Position numbers and translations under genes: made by a program. DNA of 6,412 bases from an uncultured Rubrivivax sp. (GTDB lineage: Bacteria; Pseudomonadota; Gammaproteobacteria; Burkholderiales; Burkholderiaceae_C), in assembly GCA_937967345.1 (NCBI GenBank), contig CALBTN010000016.1, forward strand, positions 1 to 6,412, given 5' to 3'. Below are positions 1 to 6,412 of the stretch, piece by piece (within the stretch, counting starts at the first letter, position 1; each line of letters opens with the position of its first letter). Under the pieces are notes generated by a model. The model made no database searches. It was not told the origin of the DNA and saw nothing but the letters and a program-made list of their open reading frames with translations.

Positions 1-492
1 CAGCCGCCAGCGCGGGCCGAACAGCGCGCGCAGGCGCCGTCCGTCGAACTGGAACTTCTCGCCGCGCGCCGCGGTCTCGACCGCGATCTCGCCGCTGTCC
101 AGGTCCAGCGTGCGCGCCACCAGTTCGTGGCGGGCCGCGCGCTCCAGGCTCTGATCGATCCAGTCCACCGCGCGCAACGGCTCCTGCACCAGCCGCAGGT
201 TGCCGCCGCAGGGCAGGCCGAAGCGCGCGGCCTCTTCCTTGCTCACGCCGTAGCTGATCAACGACGGCTTGCCGACGCGCTCGCCGTGGCGCACGCGCTC
301 GATCAGATCGTCCTCGACGCAGCCGCCGGAGACCGACCCCACCACCAGGCCGTCGCCGCGCAGGCACAGCAGCGCGCCGGGCGGGCGCGGCGCCGAGCCC
401 CAGGTCTCGATCACCGTCACCAGCCACACCTTGTGGCCCTGCGCGAACCAGTCGCGCGCCTGGCTCAGAACCTGCAGATCCAGACTGTCCAT
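1..492 (-). CDS. XdhC/CoxI-family molybdenum cofactor maturation protein, N-terminal 164 residues (runs off left edge)
   Basis: The frame is open from ATG at 492 to the window edge with no stop, so the gene is partial at its C-terminus. The protein starts MDSLDLQVLSQARDWFAQG. It carries the XdhC_CoxI N-terminal domain: VTVIETWGSAPRPPGA around residues 25-40, GSVSGGCVEDDL at 52-63 and FGLPCGGNL at 91-99, with Cys58 and Cys95 in the conserved positions. The fragment ends FGPRWRL, the usual lead-in to the Rossmann-like C-terminal domain, which would lie beyond the edge. Members of this family (XdhC, CoxF, CoxI) bind Mo cofactor and help insert or sulfurate it in xanthine dehydrogenase-type enzymes, in the cytoplasm. 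GGAGG at 498-502 lies five bases before the ATG and supports the start. As the last gene seen in the cox-type operon, it probably serves the CoxL-like subunit. Which paralogue (CoxF, CoxI or XdhC) cannot be told from this fragment, so no symbol is given. Confidence 0.9.
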   Translation of the reverse strand, partial: MDSLDLQVLSQARDWFAQGHKVWLVTVIETWGSAPRPPGALLCLRGDGLVVGSVSGGCVEDDLIERVRHGERVGKPSLISYGVSKEEAARFGLPCGGNLRLVQEPLRAVDWIDQSLERAARHELVARTLDLDSGEIAVETAARGEKFQFDGRRLRALFGPRWRL

Positions 493-497
493 GGCGC

Positions 498-502
498 CCT
501 CC
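498..502 (-). promoter_or_regulatory. Ribosome binding site of the XdhC-family gene
   Basis: The minus strand reads GGAGG, then five bases (GCGCC), then ATG. The site lies in the 22-bp gap after the stop of the small exported protein gene. It decides the ATG at 492 as the start. Confidence 0.7.
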
Positions 503-514
503 AGCGGCAGCGCG

Positions 515-892
515 CTACTCGCGCTTGAGTGTCAGATCTTGGCCGCTGCGCTTGCCGACCACCTCGCCCTTGTCGTTCAGCCACAGCTTGACGGTGGCGT
601 TCTTGCAGCCCGGAATGACGTCGGCAAACTTCAGCGTCAGCTCCAACCGGTCCGCGCTGGCGAGGTCGTGCTGCAGCGGCACTTTGCGGCCCGCGCAGGG
701 GTTCTGGCGCAGCGTGGTCGCGGTCTGCCAGCTGCCGCCGTCTGCGGTGATCTCCATCTCCCCGACGTAGCTACCGCGCCCGGTCTGCCACTCGAAGTTC
801 CACTTGCCCAGAAAGGGCGCTGCGGCATCGGCCGCCACCATAGAGCATCCGGTGGCCAGAAGCACGCCACAGCACAGCTTGCGAAAAACCAT
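515..892 (-). CDS. Small exported protein of unknown function (125 aa)
   Basis: I do not recognise this protein. It starts MVFRKLCCGVLLATG, with a basic N-region and a hydrophobic stretch to about residue 20. AADAAAPF at 20-27 then offers a signal peptidase I type Ala-X-Ala site, so export to the periplasm is likely. LATGC at 12-16 resembles a lipobox but has Ala at -3, so a lipoprotein is a weaker alternative. The predicted mature part is about 100 residues, short and probably beta-rich, beginning FLGKWNFEW. GKW resembles the first motif of lipocalin- or avidin-like barrels, but that is only suggestive. Two cysteines remain (Cys66 in NPC, Cys96 in PGC) and could form a disulfide. The ATG at 892 was chosen over a GTG six bases upstream because an AGGAGG sits five bases before the ATG and would abut the GTG. 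It lies 9 bp after coxG and 22 bp before the XdhC-family gene, so it is part of the cox operon. Its role is unknown. Confidence 0.85.
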   Translation of the reverse strand: MVFRKLCCGVLLATGCSMVAADAAAPFLGKWNFEWQTGRGSYVGEMEITADGGSWQTATTLRQNPCAGRKVPLQHDLASADRLELTLKFADVIPGCKNATVKLWLNDKGEVVGKRSGQDLTLKRE

Positions 893-897
893 CGTCA

Positions 898-903
898 CCT
901 CCT
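898..903 (-). promoter_or_regulatory. Consensus Shine-Dalgarno overlapping the coxG stop codon
   Basis: The minus strand reads TAGGAGGTGACGATG. AGGAGG overlaps the TAG stop of coxG and is five bases from the ATG at 892. It fixes that start and suggests strong, coupled translation of the small exported protein. Confidence 0.8.
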
Positions 904-1480
904 AACGGGTCAACCAATACCACAGCAGCGCCGCCAGCACCGCGGCAATGCCCCACCACAGCGCGCGGTTGCCCTTGGGCACGTCCGCCGGCAGCGGCAC
1001 CTGGCCGGTGTCGGCACCCGGCGGCGGCGGCGGCGCCAGCTGCGCTTCGAAGGCGCGGAAGAACTCGTCGGTGACCTTGGCCGCGGCGGCATCGATCAGC
1101 CGCGAGCCGACCTGCGCCATCTTGCCGCCGACCTGCGCCTTGGCGCTGTACTTCAGCCGGGTCGCGGCGGCGTCGCCCTCGCCTTCGGCGGCGAGCGTGA
1201 CGTCGGCGCTGCCCTTGGCGAAGCCGGCGACGCCGCCCTGGCCGTCGAAGTTCAGCGTATAGCTGTTGGGGGCCTGGACGTTGGCCAGCTTCAGGTTGCC
1301 CTTGAAGCGCGCACTCACCGGGCCGACCTTGACCGCCACCACCGCGGCGAAGCCATCGTCGCCGCTGCGCTCCAGCGATTCGCAGCCGGTGATGCAGGCC
1401 TTGAGCACCTGCGGGTCGTTGAGTGCGGCCCAGGTCTTGTCCTGGGACACCGGTATCAGTCGTTCACCTTGCAGTTCCAT
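902..1480 (-). CDS. coxG: CoxG-like SRPBCC-family protein with C-terminal membrane anchor
   Basis: This 192-residue protein belongs to the CoxG (carbon monoxide dehydrogenase subunit G) family. Residues 1-148 form the SRPBCC-like domain. It opens MELQGERLIPVSQDKTWAAL and continues NDPQVLKACITGCESLE, the typical start in which a ligand-cavity protein has the helix following the first strand. AQVGGKMAQVGSRLIDAAA at 115-133 is the conserved long C-terminal helix. A proline-rich linker follows (five prolines at 150-154), then a single hydrophobic segment ALWWGIAAVLAALLWYWL at 173-190, a tail anchor with the bulk in the cytoplasm. In characterised systems CoxG recruits the CO dehydrogenase to the membrane and has been linked to quinone reduction; by inference it does the same here for the form II enzyme. 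The ATG follows the coxE stop by only 6 bp. No clear Shine-Dalgarno is seen, so translational coupling to coxE is likely. Confidence 0.93.
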   Translation of the reverse strand: MELQGERLIPVSQDKTWAALNDPQVLKACITGCESLERSGDDGFAAVVAVKVGPVSARFKGNLKLANVQAPNSYTLNFDGQGGVAGFAKGSADVTLAAEGEGDAAATRLKYSAKAQVGGKMAQVGSRLIDAAAAKVTDEFFRAFEAQLAPPPPPGADTGQVPLPADVPKGNRALWWGIAAVLAALLWYWLTR

Positions 1481-1486
1481 GGCGTG

Positions 1487-2674
1487 TCAGTGCAGTAAGT
1501 GGCTGCCGGGGCGCTGCGGCACGCGCAGCGCGCGGCCCAGGTCGGCCAGGCTGGCCAGATTGTGGACGGGAAGGAAGCGGTCGACATGCGGCAGCAGCGC
1601 GCGCACGCCTGCCGCTCGGGGCTCGAACCCGTCGTAGCGCAGCAGCGGGTTCAGCCACACCACCTGGTGCGCCAGCCGCCGCAGCCGCGCGGCCGCCGCG
1701 CCGAGGTCGCCGTGCTCGTCGCGGTCCAGGCCGTCGGTCACCAGCAGCACCGCCGCGTTGGCGCCCAGCAGCCGGCGCGCCCAGCGCTGGTTGAACTCGT
1801 GCAGCGACGAGGCGATGCGGGTGCCGCCCTTCCAGTCGGCCACCGCCGCGTCGGCCAGCTGCAGCGCGACGTCGGGGTCGCGCTCGCGCAGGCAGCGCGT
1901 GATGTGGGTCAGCCGCGTGCCGAAGGTCAGCGTGTACACGCGCAAGGACCGGCGCATCAGCCCGTGCACGTAATGCAGCATCAGCCGCGAGTAGCGCTCC
2001 ATCGAGCCCGAGATGTCCAGCAGCACCACCAGCGCCGGCAGCTCTTCGCGCGCCCGGGTGTACAGCGGCACCAGCAGATGCGGCTCGCGCGCCATGCGCT
2101 GCAGCGTCGCGCGCAGGTCGATGCGCGCGTCGCCGCGCGCGCTGTCGGCCGCGCGGTGGCGGCGGCGGCGCACCGGGTCGATCGGCAGCGGCAGCTGCTC
2201 GGCCAGCTTCTTCGCCCACTCGTACTCGGCGGTGGTCATGCTCTCGAAGTCGGCCTTTTGCAGCCGCTCGCGCTCGGAGAAGGTGAAGCGCGCTTCGAAC
2301 TGCGCTTCGTCCTTGGCGGCCTCGGCCGGCTTGGGCGGCTCGGCCGCGCGCGGCACCGACAGCGCCTCGGCCAGCCGGTTGGCGCGCGGCGCTTGCGGCT
2401 TGTCGCCGCGGCCGCGGATCTTGGGCAGCAGCAGGTACATCATCTGCTCGAGCAGCTTGGGGTCGCGCCAGAAGGTATCGAAGGCGGCGTCGAACAGCGG
2501 CTGCTGCTCGTGGCGCTCGAGCATCACCGCGCTCAACGCGGCGTGCACGTCGTCGCGCCGGCGCAAGCCGACCAGCTCGCCCGCCGCCAGCGCCGCGAGC
2601 ACGCGGTCCGGCCCGATCGCCATCCCGGCATCGCGCAGCACGCGGGCGAAGTGCACGATGTTGGCGGCGATCAT
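1487..2674 (-). CDS. coxE: CoxE-like von Willebrand factor A domain protein
   Basis: This 395-residue protein belongs to the CoxE/VWA-containing family that pairs with MoxR ATPases. The N-terminal part (about 1-165) is helical and charged, with an Ala/Pro/Glu-rich segment near 105-125. A basic stretch PVRRRRHR at about 167-174 leads into RIDLRATLQRMAREPHL, characteristic of CoxE. The VWA domain follows from about residue 211 with a complete metal-ion-dependent adhesion site: DISGS at 220-224, Thr285 in KGGTRI, and Asp314 in VTDGLD. With CoxD it is thought to form a chaperone-like pair that matures or remodels the Mo hydroxylase; in Mo-Cu enzymes CoxDEF build the metal cluster. The ATG at 2674 gives MIAANIVHFARVLRDAG and has a weak AGGTG five bases upstream. 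A TTG eight codons earlier in frame is possible but less likely. A 225-bp gap with a repeat element separates it from coxD. Confidence 0.92.
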   Translation of the reverse strand: MIAANIVHFARVLRDAGMAIGPDRVLAALAAGELVGLRRRDDVHAALSAVMLERHEQQPLFDAAFDTFWRDPKLLEQMMYLLLPKIRGRGDKPQAPRANRLAEALSVPRAAEPPKPAEAAKDEAQFEARFTFSERERLQKADFESMTTAEYEWAKKLAEQLPLPIDPVRRRRHRAADSARGDARIDLRATLQRMAREPHLLVPLYTRAREELPALVVLLDISGSMERYSRLMLHYVHGLMRRSLRVYTLTFGTRLTHITRCLRERDPDVALQLADAAVADWKGGTRIASSLHEFNQRWARRLLGANAAVLLVTDGLDRDEHGDLGAAAARLRRLAHQVVWLNPLLRYDGFEPRAAGVRALLPHVDRFLPVHNLASLADLGRALRVPQRPGSHLLH

Positions 2675-2719
2675 CGCGGCACCTGCGGGTTGGTGCAATG
2701 CGCGCTGAGAGCAACAGCC

Positions 2720-2879
2720 TTCACCGCGCAGACGCAGAGTGCGCAGAGTCGCCGCAGAGGAATACCCGACGTCGTGACGCTGCGGACCTGTGCGCCCTCT
2801 GCGCCCTCTGCGCCCTCTGCGCCCTCTGCGCCCTCTGCGCCCTGTGCGCCCTGTGCGCCCTGTGCGCCTCTGGGTTGAA
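2720..2879. repeat. Interspersed hairpin repeat element between coxD and coxE
   Basis: The stretch has near-inverted ends (TTCACC at 2720-2725 and GGTTGAA at 2873-2879) and two complementary arms. The left arm (2727-2760) repeats CGCAGAG-type units, for example CGCAGAGTG and CGCCGCAGAGG. The centre is 30 bases of unique sequence (2761-2790). The right arm (2791-2872) repeats CTCTGCG-type units. CGCAGAGG at 2753-2760 is the exact reverse complement of CCTCTGCG at 2796-2803, so the transcript could fold into a long imperfect hairpin. Arrays based on CGCAGAG/CTCTGCG are, to my recollection, scattered between genes in several proteobacterial genomes, which suggests a dispersed non-autonomous element; that is not tested here. 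It begins 20 bp after the coxD stop and ends 45 bp before the coxE ATG. No transposase or coding potential is seen in it. Confidence 0.75.
2791..2868. repeat. Tandem 9-bp repeat array, about 8.7 copies
   Basis: On the plus strand five copies of TGCGCCCTC are followed by three of TGCGCCCTG and a partial ninth copy (TGCGCC). The C-to-G change in the last position is confined to the three adjacent copies at 2836-2862, which looks like copy-by-copy expansion through slippage. The array is the right arm of the larger hairpin element. Because the unit is a multiple of three, every frame across it is open and low-complexity, which creates spurious ORFs. Confidence 0.95.
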
Positions 2880-2899
2880 TGAAATCGGTGCGCATCGGC

Positions 2900-3808
2900 T
2901 CAGTTGAGCAGCGCCTTGGCGCGCAGATCGTCCAGCAACTTGGCGGTGTCGCCGCTTTGCATCTTCACCAGGTCGTCCTGGTGCTTGAGCAGCACGCCCA
3001 ATGTGTCCTGCACGCTGGCCGGGTCGAGCTGCAGCGTGTTCAGCGCCACCAGCGCGTTGGTCCAGTCGATGGTCTCGGCCACGCCGGGCGACTTGAACAG
3101 GTCCAGCGTGCGCATGCGCTGCACGAACTCGACCACCTGGCGGTACAGCCGCTCGGACGCACCGGGTGCCTTGAGGCGCACGATGTCGAGCTCGCGCTCG
3201 ACGCTGGGGTAGCCGACCCAGTGGTACAGGCAGCGCCGGCGCAGCGCGTCGTGGATCTCGCGCGTGCGGTTGCTGGTGATCAGCGTGATCGGCGGCGCGG
3301 CCGCCACCACCGTGCCGTATTCGGGGATGGTCAGCTGGTTCTCGGCCAGCACTTCGAGCAAGAAGGCGTCGAAAGGCTCGTCGGCGCGGTCGAGCTCGTC
3401 GATCAGCAGCACCGGCGAGCGCGCCTGCGTCAGCGCCTGCAGCAGCGGGCGCTCGATCAGCATCTGGCGCGAATACAGGCTGTGCGTCAGGCGCTCGCGG
3501 TCGGTATCGTGCACCGCCTCGGCCAGCCGGATCTCGATCATCTGGCGCGCCACGTTCCACTCGTAGGCGGTCTGCGCCACGTCCAGGCCCTCATAGCACT
3601 GCACGCGCAGCAGTTGCGTATCCAGCGCACGCGCCAGCGACTTGGCCAGCTCGGTCTTGCCCACGCCCGGCGCGCCCTCGAGGAACAACGGCCGCTGCAG
3701 CTTCAGGCTCAGGAACAGCGCGGTCGCGAGCTGGCGGTCGCACACGTAGTGTTGCTGCGCCAGCAGCTCGATGACGGCATCGACGGATTCGGGCAGGGGC
3801 AGGCTCAT
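2900..3808 (-). CDS. coxD: CoxD-like MoxR-family AAA+ ATPase
   Basis: The protein has 302 residues, a usual length for MoxR/CoxD ATPases. The ATP-binding core is complete: Walker A GAPGVGKT at 45-52, Walker B VLLIDELDRAD at 133-143, a sensor-1 asparagine in TSNRTREIHDALRRRC at 178-193 with the arginine finger in ALRRRC, and a C-terminal helical lid domain from about 215. YEGLDVAQTAYEWNVARQM at 72-90 is typical of the CoxD branch. In CO-oxidising bacteria CoxD is an AAA+ chaperone needed for maturation of the metal centre of CoxL. Here it would act in the cytoplasm with the VWA partner CoxE on the CoxL-like subunit. No clear Shine-Dalgarno precedes the ATG at 3808. It is separated from coxM by 164 bp containing a terminator-like hairpin, so it may have its own weak promoter or depend on read-through. 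Confidence 0.94.
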   Translation of the reverse strand: MSLPLPESVDAVIELLAQQHYVCDRQLATALFLSLKLQRPLFLEGAPGVGKTELAKSLARALDTQLLRVQCYEGLDVAQTAYEWNVARQMIEIRLAEAVHDTDRERLTHSLYSRQMLIERPLLQALTQARSPVLLIDELDRADEPFDAFLLEVLAENQLTIPEYGTVVAAAPPITLITSNRTREIHDALRRRCLYHWVGYPSVERELDIVRLKAPGASERLYRQVVEFVQRMRTLDLFKSPGVAETIDWTNALVALNTLQLDPASVQDTLGVLLKHQDDLVKMQSGDTAKLLDDLRAKALLN

Positions 3809-3898
3809 GGCGATCGCGGATGCCGCGGCGAATCGGGATTCGGCATTGTCGCCCGATGCCCCGCTGTCATGACGGCAGCGCGCGCGGCCCCACTGCCC

Positions 3899-3937
3899 AC
3901 AAAGGCAACGGGCCGGTCCCGCGAAGGAGCCGGCCCG
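3899..3937 (-). terminator. Possible intrinsic terminator or attenuator between coxM and coxD
   Basis: CGGGCCGG at 3909-3916 is the exact reverse complement of CCGGCCCG at 3930-3937. The stem is extended inward by TCC/GGA around one bulged base, leaving a six-base loop. Read on the minus strand, the stem is followed by TTGCCTTTGT, which is T-rich but interrupted. It starts 35 bp after the coxM stop. It could end or reduce transcription between structural and accessory genes. The interrupted T tract keeps confidence moderate. Confidence 0.5.
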
Positions 3938-3972
3938 AAGCGAGGCAAGGCCCGAGGCGCGCTACACGGTCT

Positions 3973-4770
3973 TCAGCGCGCCAGCACCTGGTCCACCGCG
4001 CGCGCGGCCATCACGCTGACCATCGCGGCGCGGTATTGCGCCGAGCCGTGCAGGTCGCTGTTCATGTCGTCGGCCGGCAGCTTGACCGCCTTGGCGGCGG
4101 CGGCGGTGAAGCTCTTGGCCAGCGCGGCTTCGAGCTCGGCGCAGCGGTACACGCTGCTCTTGGCGCCGGTGACCGCCACGCGCACGCCGAGCGCGGTCTG
4201 GGCGACGAACACCCCGACCAGCGCGAAGCGCGACGCCGGCTGCTTGAACTTGACGTAGGCCGCCTTGGCCGTGGCCGGGAAGCTGACCGCGACGATCAGC
4301 TCGCCGGGCTGCAGCGCGGTTTCGTACATGCCGGTGAAGAAGTCGTCGGCCTGGATGCTGCGCTGGTCGGTCTGGACCGTCGCGCCCAGGCCCAGCACCG
4401 CTGCCGGGTAGTCGGCGGCCGGGTCGGCGTTGGCGATCGAGCCGCCGAGGGTGCCGACGTTGCGCACCATCGCGTCGCCGATGCCGGCGGCCAGCTCGGC
4501 CAGCGCCGGGACGGCCTTTTGCACCTCGGGCGAACGCGCCACCGCCGAGTGCGGCGTCATCGCGCCGATCACCAGGTTGGCGCCATCGAGCCTGATGCCC
4601 TTCAGGTCGGCGATGGCGCCCAGGTCGACAAGCTTTTCGCTTTGCGACAGCCGCAGCTTCATCGCCTGGATCAGGGTCTGGCCGCCGGCCAGATAGCGCG
4701 CGTCGCCGCTCTTCACGGCCGCCGTGGCCGCCGCGCGGTCGGCCGGGCGCTGGTAGTCGAAGTTGTACAT
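3973..4770 (-). CDS. coxM: CoxM-like FAD-binding medium subunit of a form II CO dehydrogenase/xanthine dehydrogenase family enzyme
   Basis: This 265-residue protein carries an N-terminal FAD-binding domain (PCMH type) and a C-terminal CO_deh_flav_C-like domain from about 163. FAD motifs are AGGQTLIQ at 28-35 and VRNVGTLGGSIANADPAADY at 102-121; the second is the TxGG motif that contacts FAD. The first motif has QT where the characterised CoxM has HS, a known kind of variation in the wider family. The C-terminus holds the YRAAM motif at 246-250 seen in many medium subunits. In the complex the FAD receives electrons from the molybdenum site through two [2Fe-2S] clusters of the small subunit, which is not in this window. 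It follows coxL by 12 bp with a GAGGAGA ribosome site over the coxL stop. The length is slightly short but within the family range. It acts in the cytoplasm as part of an (LMS)2 enzyme, by family knowledge. Confidence 0.93.
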   Translation of the reverse strand: MYNFDYQRPADRAAATAAVKSGDARYLAGGQTLIQAMKLRLSQSEKLVDLGAIADLKGIRLDGANLVIGAMTPHSAVARSPEVQKAVPALAELAAGIGDAMVRNVGTLGGSIANADPAADYPAAVLGLGATVQTDQRSIQADDFFTGMYETALQPGELIVAVSFPATAKAAYVKFKQPASRFALVGVFVAQTALGVRVAVTGAKSSVYRCAELEAALAKSFTAAAAKAVKLPADDMNSDLHGSAQYRAAMVSVMAARAVDQVLAR

Positions 4771-4777
4771 GTGTGCG

Positions 4778-4782
4778 TCTCC

Positions 4783-4784
<2 letters not shown>
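4778..4784 (-). promoter_or_regulatory. Ribosome binding site of coxM overlapping the coxL stop codon
   Basis: The minus strand reads TGAGGAGACGCACACATG. GAGGAGA begins inside the TGA stop of coxL and lies seven bases from the ATG at 4770. It fixes the coxM start and suggests coupled translation of the two structural subunits. Confidence 0.75.

Positions 4785-6412
<1,628 letters not shown>

Noticed and set aside
127..1498. Plus-strand frames opposite the XdhC-family gene, the small exported protein and coxG
   Set aside because: The minus-strand genes have family motifs and good ribosome sites. The plus-strand frames have neither.
2791..2868. CRISPR array
   Set aside because: The units are 9 bp and directly abutting, with no spacers and no cas genes.
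1464..2878. Long open frames of over 400 residues on both strands overlapping coxE
   Set aside because: These are GC-driven open frames, rich in Arg, Ala and Gln, with no domain. The coxE frame contains a complete VWA metal site.
2671..2895. Minus-strand frame of 74 residues with GAQ/GAE repeats, and a matching plus-strand frame with CAL repeats, across the tandem array
   Set aside because: The 9-bp unit is a multiple of three, so all frames stay open. The peptides are pure repeat, have no ribosome site, and overlap the end of coxD.
3820..3875. Possible sigma-70 promoter for coxD (ATGACA and GACAAT on the minus strand)
   Set aside because: The spacing is only 14 bases and the -10 matches four of six positions, which is too weak to call in GC-rich DNA.
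2879..4258. Plus-strand frame of 459 residues opposite coxD and the coxM end
   Set aside because: It runs antisense through a well-supported MoxR ATPase and across the intergenic hairpin. Its His/Gln/Arg-rich composition is typical of shadow frames in GC-rich DNA.

Overview
The window is GC-rich and every gene is on the minus strand. It reads as one catabolic or accessory operon of a betaproteobacterium, probably Burkholderiales; that placement is inferred from base composition, gene content and protein style, not from a marker gene. Reading the minus strand from the right edge leftward, the order is: coxL-like molybdopterin subunit (its N-terminal third lies beyond the right edge), coxM-like FAD subunit, coxD-like MoxR AAA+ ATPase, coxE-like VWA protein, coxG-like SRPBCC protein with a C-terminal membrane anchor, a small exported protein of unknown function, and an XdhC/CoxI-family protein cut by the left edge. 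This last gene has no stop inside the window but is open for 164 codons from a well-placed ATG.

The large subunit carries AYRGAGR where true Mo-Cu CO dehydrogenases carry the Cys-containing AYRCSFR loop. It is therefore a form II ('BMS', CODH-like) member of the xanthine dehydrogenase family. The L-then-M order fits the S-L-M order of form II clusters rather than the M-S-L order of form I. The [2Fe-2S] subunit gene (coxS) is not in the window and is expected just beyond the right edge. Whether CO is the physiological substrate cannot be decided from sequence.

The catalytic genes (L and M) are tightly packed, with a Shine-Dalgarno overlapping the L stop codon. A gap of 164 bp follows, holding a GC-rich hairpin with a T-rich tail on the minus strand, which looks like an intrinsic terminator or attenuator. 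Next comes the maturation and anchoring set: D (MoxR ATPase), E (VWA partner), G (membrane recruitment or quinone coupling), a small exported protein, and XdhC (Mo-cofactor binding or sulfuration). Within this set, D and E are split by 225 bp that is mostly a hairpin-forming repeat element about 160 bp long, built from 9-bp units. From E onward the genes are again packed 6-22 bp apart.

Most of the window is a recognisable form II cox/xdh-type cluster and not a new system. The least explained parts are the 125-residue exported protein, the interspersed repeat between D and E, and the possible terminator that divides structural from accessory genes.
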